Shown piece after piece: positions 43,952 through 51,778 of a stretch of 64,000 nucleotides of DNA (the first letter of the stretch is position 1; every line of letters starts with the position of its first letter). This DNA comes from Pseudomonas_T sp032052615 (GTDB lineage: Bacteria; Pseudomonadota; Gammaproteobacteria; Pseudomonadales; Pseudomonadaceae), in contig DAMBWF010000003.1 of assembly GCA_032052615.1 (NCBI GenBank), positions 124,001-188,000 on the forward strand, written 5' to 3'. The notes beneath the pieces are model-generated. The model was not told where the DNA came from. It saw nothing but the letters and a program-made list of their open reading frames with translations, and made no database searches. A program made the position numbers and the translations under genes.

Positions 43952-45171
43952 AAGCGTCCAAACCGGCCATCGCCCTCAGCGGCGCGGGCTGCGTGCTGCC
44001 CAGCGGCAATGGCGTCGAGGCGTTCTGGCAGGCGGCCCTGGACGGTCGTAGCGGCATCGGGCCATTGCGCGCCAGGCACTTCCACAGCCGGCGCATCGTC
44101 GCTTTCGGTCATGTCGACGACGACGTCCACCAGGCCTGCCGCCAGGCGGTCCCGGGCAACCTGCAGCGCTATTGCGGGCCGCCGGTGCTCTGGGGCGTGG
44201 CCGCGGTGCGCCAGGCCCTGGCGGAAGCCGGACTCGACCCGCGCGAAGGCGGCCTCCGCTTCGGCCTGTACTGCTCCCAGGGCGGCTACACCCATCCCTC
44301 CCTGGACGCCTACGCCGAGCTGATCCAGGAATGCCGCCAGGGGCGCGGGCTGGATGCCGCCCGCCTGGCCCGGCGCGTGCTCCAGGAGCGCGCCCTGGAC
44401 CCGTTCCTGGTGCTCAAGAGCCTGAGCAACGGCCTGCTTGGGGTGGTCAGCCTGGCCTGCAAGCTGGAGTGCGAGTGCAACGCCTACATGCAGGGCGTGG
44501 CGGGCAACCAGGCGGCGTTGCGCGAGGCGTGCGCGGCCTTGCAAAGCTATCGCATCGACGCCGCCATCGTGGTGGGGGCGGGGAGCGAACTGGACGCCCT
44601 GGCCCTGGACGCCCTGGCCCGAGCCGGGGTCGTCGGTACCTGCGGCGCCCCGGGTTTCCTGCCCTTCGACGAGGACGGACGGGGCGGGATCGCCGGGGAG
44701 GGCGCCGCCGCGCTGATCCTGCGGCGCGCCGAGGACCTCGCCGAGGGCCCGCAGATCCACCTGACCCACCTGGCCGCCGCCGCGAACGGGGCGGACCTGG
44801 AATGGTCCGGCTCCACCGATCTGTTGGTCTGCGCCGGCACCGGGCGGCCCGAGCGGGACCGCGAGCTGGCCGAGCTGTACGCCGGCAGCGGCGCCGCCCA
44901 CGTCACCAGCAGCCAACCCCTCACCGGCCTGCTCAGCGGCGCGCCGGGGCTGGTGGACCTGATTCTCGCCCGTGGCGCCCTGCTGGCGCAGCAGGTGCCG
45001 CCGGTGGCCGGGCTGCGACGCCCGGTCAGCGCCGCGCTGCCTTTCGCCGTCGGCGCCAGCCGCCCGGCCCGGTTGCACGAAGCGACCGTGGTCGGCTGCG
45101 ACGACAACGGTTTCAGCGCCCGCTACCGGCTGGCGCGACGAGACACCCTGCGTCCGGCGGCCTGCGCCTGA
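43948..45171 (+). CDS. Inactive ketosynthase homologue, chain-length-factor-like (CLF of pair 2)
   Basis: 407 residues. KS fold by overall pattern (ALSGAGCVLPSGNGVEAFWQAALDG at the start; DEDGRGGIAGEGAAALILRRAE in the middle), but the nucleophile region is YMQGVAGNQAAL with Val184 where KS has Cys, and both His motifs are lost (CAGTGRPERD, SQPLTGLLSGAPG). Also lacks the C-terminal NSFGFGG. Expected to pair with the preceding active KS. A 37-nt gap with AAAAGG follows before the large fusion gene. Confidence 0.8.
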   Translation: MKASKPAIALSGAGCVLPSGNGVEAFWQAALDGRSGIGPLRARHFHSRRIVAFGHVDDDVHQACRQAVPGNLQRYCGPPVLWGVAAVRQALAEAGLDPREGGLRFGLYCSQGGYTHPSLDAYAELIQECRQGRGLDAARLARRVLQERALDPFLVLKSLSNGLLGVVSLACKLECECNAYMQGVAGNQAALREACAALQSYRIDAAIVVGAGSELDALALDALARAGVVGTCGAPGFLPFDEDGRGGIAGEGAAALILRRAEDLAEGPQIHLTHLAAAANGADLEWSGSTDLLVCAGTGRPERDRELAELYAGSGAAHVTSSQPLTGLLSGAPGLVDLILARGALLAQQVPPVAGLRRPVSAALPFAVGASRPARLHEATVVGCDDNGFSARYRLARRDTLRPAACA

Positions 45172-45208
45172 CCTTCATCACTCCGCATTCATCGCAAAAG
45201 GACATGTC

Positions 45209-48079
45209 ATGGATTACCGCGATTACGTAAGACCTAAGTACGTCGAACTGATGCAGGCGCTGGGACTGCAATGCCAGTTCCATCGGGCCCGGGGCAGCAA
45301 GCTCTATTACCGCGACGCCCGCGGCGAGGAGGTCACCGTGACCGATTTCCTCGGCGGCTACGGCGCGGCCCTGTTCGGCCACAACGACCCGCAGTTCGTC
45401 GAGGCCTACACCCGCCTGTTGCGCGAGGACGTGCCGTTCAACGCGCAGATGTCGGTGCGCGGCCCCGCCGGCGAGCTGGGGCGTCGTCTCAGCGAGGCGT
45501 TCAACCGCGAGCTGAACAACACCGAGCGCTACATCTCCACCTTCTCCAACAGTGGCGCCGAAGCGGTGGAAATCGCCGTCAAGCACGCCGAGTACCGGCG
45601 CCAGAAGGCCCTGCAGAAGCAGTTCGACGACCTCGACTACACCCTGGCCCAACTGTCCGCCGGGGAGCGGGCCTACGTCGAACTGGACGTGGACGACCTC
45701 GACCTGCCGGCCGGGTTGCTGCCGGCGCACCTGCCCTACGTGACCCTGCGCCAGTTGGCGGAAGCGGTGCGTCAGTACAACCTCGCCCAACTGCACGCCG
45801 CCCCGGTGTTCGTCGCCCTGCGCCGCAGCTTCCACGGCAAGCTGGTCAATACCGTGCAGCTCACCTATGGCAAACAGTACCGCCAGCCGTTCTCGCGCTT
45901 CGGCCTGAACGTCGAATTCCTCGACCCGCAACAGCCGGAGCAGATGGCGGAGTTGCAGACCCGTCACCGTCGCGAGTGGCTGACCCTGCGCACCGAGGGC
46001 GAGCGGGTGAGCGTCGAGCGCCAGTCGTTCAGCGCCATCACCGCGGTCTTGATGGAGCCGATCCAGGGCGAGGGCGGCATCATCGAGTTCGAGGAAGAGT
46101 TCTACCGGGCGGTGCGTCGCTTCAGCAACGAACTGCAGTGCCCCTTGATCATCGACGAAGTGCAGGCGGGCTTCGGCCGTGCCGGCACCCTGTTGGCGAG
46201 CAGCCAGTTCCGCTTGCAGGGCGATTACTACTGCCTGTCCAAGGCCCTCGGCGGCGGCCTGGCGAAGATCGCCGCGACGGTGATCCGCGCCAGCCACTAC
46301 GAGCCGGACTTCAGCTACATTCACAGCTCGACCTTCGCCGAGGACGACGTTTCCTGCCATATCGCCCTGCTGGCCCTGGAGCGCCTCTACGCCGAGGATG
46401 GCGCCCTGTTCAACGACGTGCGCAAGAAAGGCGAATACCTCAAGGCTTCCCTGGGCGAGTTGCGGGCCGCCTATCCGGACGTGATCGCCGACGTGCGCGG
46501 GCGTGGCCTGCTGACCGGCTTCGAACTGCACGACCTCAGCGGCAGTTGCTCCATGGTCCAGGCGTCGGCCCAGTACAACGATGCCCTGGGCTACATCATC
46601 GCCGGCTACCTGCTGCAGCACGAGAAACTGCGGGTGGCGCCGTCCGGCAGCAACGCCAACGTGATCCGCCTGGAGCCGCCGGCGTGCATCAGCCTGGCCG
46701 AGATCGACGGGCTGATCGCCTCGTTGCAGAAGGTCTGCGAAATGCTCCGCCGTCGCGATGCGTTCCCCCTGGCGGCCGGCGTCTGCGCCGACCTGATCCC
46801 CGAGATGCCGGCCCGCGAAGCCAACTTCCAGGACGACCGCATCCTCCCAAAGGCTGAGTCGGGCGCCCGTGTGGTCGCCCGTGTCGCCTTCATCAATCAC
46901 CTGATCGACGCCGACATGCTCAGCGATGTCGACCCGTCCCTGGCCGAGCTCAGTCCCGAGCAAAAGCGCGCGTTCATCCAGCGCATGACCCCCGAGCGCC
47001 GCGCGGCGCCCATCGGCCCGGCGCTGATCCGCTCGCGCCTGGGCACCGCCGTGGAGTTCACCCTCTACCCGCTGTGCATGGACTCCAACGCCATGGCCGC
47101 CTACATCGCCAGCGGCGACCTGGAGCCGATCCGCCGGGAGATCACCGACCGCATCCGCGACGCCCGCGCCGATGGCCACAGCGTGGCCGGGCTGGGCATG
47201 TATACCTCCATCGTCACTAATAACTGCCAGGCCCTGAAGATCCCGGACATGGCGCTGACCTCGGGCAACGCGCTGACCATCGGCATGGGCCTGGAAGCCA
47301 TCGAGCAGGGTTGCCGCCAGCAAGACATCGACCTCGGACGGGAAACCGCCGCGGTGGTGGGCGCCGCCGGCAACATCGCCTCCACCTACGCCTCGCTGCT
47401 GTCGGAGAAGGTCGACCACCTGCTGCTGATCGGCAGCGGCCGGGAGGGCTCGACCCGGCGCCTGGAGAAGACCGCCCACCTGATCTACGCCGACGCCGCC
47501 CGCTCGATCCTGCAGGGCCGCGCCGAGCAGGATCGGCTGGCCTCGCGGCTGCTGCAGTTGGACGGGCTCGACGATCTGCTGGACCAGCATGGACAGAGCG
47601 CCGACCTCGGCCAGCGGCTGTTCCGCTTCGTCGAGGAGAAGGCCGGTCCGAACGCCTTCATCACCCTGGGCAACGACCTGCAGGCGCTCAAGCGCGCCCG
47701 TATCGTGCTGTGCGCGGCCAACGCGCCGGAGCCCTTCCTCGGCGCCGAGCACTTCGCCGAGAACAGCGTGGTCTGCGACATCGCCGTGCCGCTGAACGTC
47801 GACCAGGCGCTGCCTGCCCAGCGGCCCGACGTCCTCTACATGCACGGCGGCATCGTCCAGACCCCGCTGGGCGACGGCCTGGCGCCGAACGTGCAGGCTT
47901 ACCTCAAGGACGGCCAGCTCTATGCCTGCATGGCGGAGTCGGTGCTAATGGGTCTTTCCGGCATGAAGCAGCACTACTCCTACGGCGACATCAGCCGCGA
48001 GCAGGTGCAGCAGATCCGCGCCCTTGCCGCGACCCATGGCTTCGGCCTGGCGCAGTTCAAGACCGACAACTCCCTCTGA
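45209..48079 (+). CDS. Class III aminotransferase / acyl-ACP reductase fusion
   Basis: 956 residues. Residues about 1-530 are a PLP fold-type I class III aminotransferase: SNSGAEAVEIAVKHA, cofactor Asp316 in LIIDEVQAGFG, Schiff-base Lys345 in CLSKALGGGLAK. Residues about 565-956 align with cyanobacterial acyl-ACP reductase: GLGMYTSIV, LTSGNALTIGMG, NADPH loop VVGAAGNIAS (716-725), MHGGIVQ, and YACMAESVL with Cys907 at the place of the catalytic Cys294 of Synechococcus AAR. So one polypeptide can reduce acyl-ACP to an aldehyde and aminate it to a primary amine. Start at ATG 45209 (AAAAGG upstream); a longer frame from 44972 would overlap the CLF gene and is rejected. Confidence 0.9.
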   Translation: MDYRDYVRPKYVELMQALGLQCQFHRARGSKLYYRDARGEEVTVTDFLGGYGAALFGHNDPQFVEAYTRLLREDVPFNAQMSVRGPAGELGRRLSEAFNRELNNTERYISTFSNSGAEAVEIAVKHAEYRRQKALQKQFDDLDYTLAQLSAGERAYVELDVDDLDLPAGLLPAHLPYVTLRQLAEAVRQYNLAQLHAAPVFVALRRSFHGKLVNTVQLTYGKQYRQPFSRFGLNVEFLDPQQPEQMAELQTRHRREWLTLRTEGERVSVERQSFSAITAVLMEPIQGEGGIIEFEEEFYRAVRRFSNELQCPLIIDEVQAGFGRAGTLLASSQFRLQGDYYCLSKALGGGLAKIAATVIRASHYEPDFSYIHSSTFAEDDVSCHIALLALERLYAEDGALFNDVRKKGEYLKASLGELRAAYPDVIADVRGRGLLTGFELHDLSGSCSMVQASAQYNDALGYIIAGYLLQHEKLRVAPSGSNANVIRLEPPACISLAEIDGLIASLQKVCEMLRRRDAFPLAAGVCADLIPEMPAREANFQDDRILPKAESGARVVARVAFINHLIDADMLSDVDPSLAELSPEQKRAFIQRMTPERRAAPIGPALIRSRLGTAVEFTLYPLCMDSNAMAAYIASGDLEPIRREITDRIRDARADGHSVAGLGMYTSIVTNNCQALKIPDMALTSGNALTIGMGLEAIEQGCRQQDIDLGRETAAVVGAAGNIASTYASLLSEKVDHLLLIGSGREGSTRRLEKTAHLIYADAARSILQGRAEQDRLASRLLQLDGLDDLLDQHGQSADLGQRLFRFVEEKAGPNAFITLGNDLQALKRARIVLCAANAPEPFLGAEHFAENSVVCDIAVPLNVDQALPAQRPDVLYMHGGIVQTPLGDGLAPNVQAYLKDGQLYACMAESVLMGLSGMKQHYSYGDISREQVQQIRALAATHGFGLAQFKTDNSL

Positions 48080-48088
48080 GGCACGCTC

Positions 48089-48823
48089 ATGCAGGACAAG
48101 ATCGCAGTGGTGACCGGCGGTAGCCGGGGGATCGGTAAGGCCATCGTCCGGATACTGGCCCGGGAGGGCTACCAGGTCGCCTTCAGTTATGTGCGGGACG
48201 AGGCGTCCGCCGGAGAATTGCGCGAGGAGTTGGAAGAGCAGGGCGTGCGCTGCCTGGCGGCGCGCTGCGATGTCAGCCAGCCGGAGAGCATCGCCGCGTT
48301 CTTCGAGCAGGTGGAAGCGACCTTCGGGCGCCTCGACCTGCTGGTGAACAACGCCGGAATCACCCGGGACGGCCTGCTGGCGACCCTGTCGCCGGCGGAC
48401 ATCGCCCTGGTCATCCAGACCAACCTGATCGGCACCTTGCTGTGCTGCCAGAAGGCCTTGCCGAGCATGATGCGCCAGCGCAGCGGGTGCATCGTCAACC
48501 TCAGCTCGGTGGCCGCGCAGAAGCCCGGCAAGGGCCAGAGCAACTACGCCGCCGCCAAGGGCGGCGTGGAGGCCCTGACCCGCGCCCTGGCGGTCGAGCT
48601 GGCGCCGCGCAACATCCGCGTCAACGCGGTGGCGCCGGGCATCGTCAACACCGAAATGAGCACCGCGCTGATCGGCAGCCTGGAGCAGGAAATCCAGGGC
48701 CGGCTGCTGATCAAGCGCTACGCCGAGCCGGACGAGATCGCCGAGGCGGTACTGTTCGTCGCCGGCGCCCATTACCTCACCGGCGAAGTCCTGCCGGTCA
48801 ACGGTGGGTTGAAGATGCCATGA
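48089..48823 (+). CDS. Beta-ketoacyl-ACP reductase (FabG-like SDR)
   Basis: 244 residues, classical short-chain dehydrogenase. Cofactor loop TGGSRGIG (10-17, with NADPH-type Arg), NNAGI, catalytic Ser140 in NLSSVAA, Tyr153 and Lys157 in NYAAAKGG, and VNAVAPGIVNTEM. Expected to reduce the 3-keto group after each or the final condensation. Its stop overlaps the start of the second SDR (ATGA) and it begins 9 nt after the fusion gene. Confidence 0.92.
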   Translation: MQDKIAVVTGGSRGIGKAIVRILAREGYQVAFSYVRDEASAGELREELEEQGVRCLAARCDVSQPESIAAFFEQVEATFGRLDLLVNNAGITRDGLLATLSPADIALVIQTNLIGTLLCCQKALPSMMRQRSGCIVNLSSVAAQKPGKGQSNYAAAKGGVEALTRALAVELAPRNIRVNAVAPGIVNTEMSTALIGSLEQEIQGRLLIKRYAEPDEIAEAVLFVAGAHYLTGEVLPVNGGLKMP

Positions 48824-49584
48824 GCCAGCCACGCACCTACCTCATCACCGGCGCCGCCAAGGGCATCGGCCGCGCCGTGGCGGAGCGCTTCGCCACGGAG
48901 CCCGGCGCCCACCTGGTGCTGCTGGACCGCGACCTCGACGCGCTGCGCCAGTGGCTGGCGGAGCGGCCGCCGGTGGCCAGCGTCGAGAGCCATGGCGCGG
49001 ACATCGCCGACCTGGACGGCTTGCGCGCCCTGTTCGACGACCTCGGCCGGCGCCTGGGGCATGTGCACGTGCTGGTGAACAGCGCGGGCATCTGCAACGA
49101 GAACGAGCCTGACGACCTGGACAACTGGCACAAGGTCATCGCGGTCAACCTCCACGGCACCTTCTACGTCACCTCGCTGTGCCTGCCGCTGATGCCCCGC
49201 CAGGGGCGGATCATCAACATGGCGTCGATCCTTGGCCGCGCCGGCAAGGTGCGCAACACCGCCTACTGCGCTTCCAAGCATGGCATCGTCGGCATGACCA
49301 AGGCCTTGGCCCTGGACCTGGCGTCGCGGCAGATCACCGTCAACGCGGTGCTGCCGGCCTGGATCGACACGCCCATGCTGCGCCAGGAGCTGGCCGTCCA
49401 GGCCGGCATCGCCGGGCTCAGCGAGGCGGAGATCCAGCGCAACGCCAAGAAGAAGCTGCCGTTGCGACGGTTCATCGAGAGCGAGGAAGTGGCGGCCCTG
49501 GTGAGCTACCTGGCGAGCCCGGAGGCGGGGGGCGTCACCGCCCAGAGCCTGGTCCTCGACGGTGGTGTCGGCCTGGGGATGTAA
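48820..49584 (+). CDS. Second short-chain dehydrogenase/reductase
   Basis: 254 residues. TGAAKGIG cofactor loop, NSAGI, Ser136 in NMASILG, Tyr149 and Lys153 in AYCASKHG, C-terminal LVLDGGVGLGM. An acidic residue in VLLDRDLDAL after the second strand favours NAD(H), unlike the first SDR. Could oxidise or reduce a hydroxy/keto group on the chain or recycle the aldehyde; a role different from the first SDR is inference. Confidence 0.88.
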   Translation: MSQPRTYLITGAAKGIGRAVAERFATEPGAHLVLLDRDLDALRQWLAERPPVASVESHGADIADLDGLRALFDDLGRRLGHVHVLVNSAGICNENEPDDLDNWHKVIAVNLHGTFYVTSLCLPLMPRQGRIINMASILGRAGKVRNTAYCASKHGIVGMTKALALDLASRQITVNAVLPAWIDTPMLRQELAVQAGIAGLSEAEIQRNAKKKLPLRRFIESEEVAALVSYLASPEAGGVTAQSLVLDGGVGLGM

Positions 49585-49586
49585 GC

Positions 49587-50876
49587 ATGACGAGCAGTGT
49601 TTTTCGTCGCGGCGCCGCCGCGGCGCTGGCGTCGTTCGGCCTCGGCCTGGGTTCCGCCCAGGCCGACCTGACCCCCAGCTACTGGGAAGCCGAGGCGGGA
49701 GTGGCCACCGCGCTGCGCCTGCACGGCGACGATCGGGTGACCCAGGAGGCGGTGTATTTCAAGGCCACCCTCGAGGACAACTGGGACACCGGCTACTACA
49801 AGGCCAAGGGCCGGGTGCGCTACGACTTCCGCTATGACGATGACAATCCCTACGGCGGCGACGCCCGCGACGACTATCGCCTGAGCGGCGACTGGCGCCA
49901 CCTGTACTGGGGCCACTACGTCGGCGACGGCGAGCTGACGGTGGGCTGGCAACAAGTGGTCTGGGGGCGCGCGGACGAGCTGCGGGTCCTCGATCAGGTC
50001 AACCCCCTGGACTACCGGGACGGGCTCACCTCGCTCCTGGAGGAGAGCCGCATCGCCGTGCCCATGGTGCGTTTCACCCACCCGGTGGGGGAGTGGGAGC
50101 TGGAGGCCCTGTGGGTCACCGATTTCCGCAAGAACCAGGCCCCGGCGGCGGGCAGCGAATTCGACGCGCCGCTGTTCGCCAAGCCTGACCCGGATTACTT
50201 CGTGGTCGACTCGACTCCGGATTACGACGGCCACGAGGGCTTCTCCTACGGGGCCAGCGCCAACGGCCGGATCGGCGACGTGGACGCCAGCTTTGTCCTG
50301 CTCAACGCCCGCCAGCAAGACCCGGTGTACGCCGTGGAAGGGCTGGCCGACGACGGCCGCGTCCGCCTGGAGCGGCAGTACCCGCGCTACACCATGGGCG
50401 GCGCCGGGCTCGCGGTGGACGCCGGCCACAGCATCGTGGTGCGCACCGAGGTGGCGTACTTCGACCATTGGCGGCTGACCAACCCGAACCGCGCCTATGG
50501 CAGCGACGAGAGCCCCTTGGTGAAGGGGTTGCTGGGCGTCGACTACCTGTTCCGCGACTGGATGATCTCGGCCCAGTGGCAGGAGCAGCAGGTGCTCGAC
50601 TGGCGGCGCGGCATGTTGCAGGACGAGCGCGACCACCTGTTCACCCTGTCCGCCGAGGGCACTCACGACCAGGACCGGCTGAAGAGTCGGCTGGTGCTGG
50701 CGTTCTCCCCGCCCGCGACGGACGACACCCTGCTGCAGGGCATCTTCACCTACAAGCCGGCCGAGTGGCTGAAGCTGGGCCTGGAGGTGGATGTGTTCTT
50801 CGGCGATCGAGACAAGCAATTCGGCGAGTACGACAAGCGCGACCAGGTGCGCCTGTCCGCCGGCTACGTGTTCTGA
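49587..50876 (+). CDS. Outer-membrane beta-barrel protein, DUF1302-like
   Basis: 429 residues. Signal peptide to about residue 26 (LGLGSAQA). The mature part alternates hydrophobic and polar residues as in a beta-barrel and ends in aromatic AGYVF. WQQVVWGRADELRVLDQVNP is close to the DUF1302 signature (VWGKAD ... NPLD). Starts 2 nt after the SDR stop. With the following LolA-like and RND genes it should form the outer-membrane end of an export route for the cluster product. Confidence 0.78.
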   Translation: MTSSVFRRGAAAALASFGLGLGSAQADLTPSYWEAEAGVATALRLHGDDRVTQEAVYFKATLEDNWDTGYYKAKGRVRYDFRYDDDNPYGGDARDDYRLSGDWRHLYWGHYVGDGELTVGWQQVVWGRADELRVLDQVNPLDYRDGLTSLLEESRIAVPMVRFTHPVGEWELEALWVTDFRKNQAPAAGSEFDAPLFAKPDPDYFVVDSTPDYDGHEGFSYGASANGRIGDVDASFVLLNARQQDPVYAVEGLADDGRVRLERQYPRYTMGGAGLAVDAGHSIVVRTEVAYFDHWRLTNPNRAYGSDESPLVKGLLGVDYLFRDWMISAQWQEQQVLDWRRGMLQDERDHLFTLSAEGTHDQDRLKSRLVLAFSPPATDDTLLQGIFTYKPAEWLKLGLEVDVFFGDRDKQFGEYDKRDQVRLSAGYVF

Positions 50877-50932
50877 CGGGCCGCCGCGCGACGCCGGTCC
50901 GTCCCTACTCAACAAGAATGAAGGAGCCTCAC

Positions 50933-51760
50933 ATGTCGCCGTTTCTCAAGTGCCTCACCGCCACCGCCCTGCTGGCCGCGTCCGGCGTCTCCGGCGCGGC
51001 CGGCCTCGACGCGGATCAGGTCATGACCCAGGTGCGCGACCGCAACGATGGCAAGAGTTTCATGTCCCAGGTCTCGCTGATCCTGCACGACAAGCAGGGC
51101 AACACCCGGGTGCGGGAATTCACCTACCTGCAGAAGGATTACGACGACAGCGACAAATTCACCATGTATTTCTCCTCGCCCAACGACGTGCGCGACGTGG
51201 CCTTCCACATCGAGAACCCCCACGAGGTGCTGGGCCAGGAAGACAGCCAGTGGATGTACCTGCCAGTCAGCCGCCAGACCCGGCGCATCTCCACCACCGA
51301 CAAGCGCGGCTCGTTCATGGGCAGCGACTACTCCTACGCGGACCTCGACAAGACCCGGGTCAAGGATTACCGGCAGACCCTGGTGGGCGAGGAGAACGTG
51401 TCCGGCCGGGACTGCTACGTGATCGAGCGCGAACCGGTGTCCCCCGAGGTGCTCTCCAAGACCGGCTACAACAAGCTCAAGGTCTGGATCGACAAGCAGA
51501 ACTACCTGGTGATGCGCCAGGACTTCTTCGACGTGAAGGGCGTGCTGATCAAGGAAATGCGCACCAAGCAGGTGGCCACGGTGGACGGCATCGACAGCAT
51601 CATGCTCAGCGAGACCGAGCACTTCATCAACGGTACCCGCTCCGAGATGCGCTTCAACCAGTTGCAGTACGACGTGCCGCTGGACGACAAGCTGTTCACC
51701 CAGACCGCCATCCGCCGTGGCCTGAAGGCGGGCGACGTGCCGGCCTTCGCCGCGCGCTGA
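50933..51760 (+). CDS. Outer-membrane lipoprotein-sorting-like periplasmic protein (LolA-like fold)
   Basis: 275 residues. Signal peptide ends near LLAASGVSGAA. The mature protein has the half-barrel pattern of the outer membrane lipoprotein-sorting family: MSQVSLILHDKQGNTRVREF, QWMYLPVSRQTRRIS, SFMGSDYSYADLDKTRVKDY, VWIDKQNYLVMRQDFFD. Such proteins carry hydrophobic molecules across the periplasm and are commonly encoded beside MMPL-type RND transporters. AAGGAGCC precedes the chosen ATG 50933; an ATG 15 nt earlier is in frame. Confidence 0.87.
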   Translation: MSPFLKCLTATALLAASGVSGAAGLDADQVMTQVRDRNDGKSFMSQVSLILHDKQGNTRVREFTYLQKDYDDSDKFTMYFSSPNDVRDVAFHIENPHEVLGQEDSQWMYLPVSRQTRRISTTDKRGSFMGSDYSYADLDKTRVKDYRQTLVGEENVSGRDCYVIEREPVSPEVLSKTGYNKLKVWIDKQNYLVMRQDFFDVKGVLIKEMRTKQVATVDGIDSIMLSETEHFINGTRSEMRFNQLQYDVPLDDKLFTQTAIRRGLKAGDVPAFAAR

Positions 51761-51778
51761 GCCCCCGGAACGACGATC

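Noticed and set aside
44972..45208. Upstream extension of the aminotransferase/reductase fusion gene to an ATG at 44972
   Set aside because: It would overlap the chain-length-factor gene by 200 nt. The extension has no aminotransferase character, and the ATG at 45209 has AAAAGG upstream.
45113..47845. Minus-strand open frame of about 900 codons opposite the aminotransferase/reductase fusion
   Set aside because: Shadow of the real gene, with no motifs and no ribosome-binding site.
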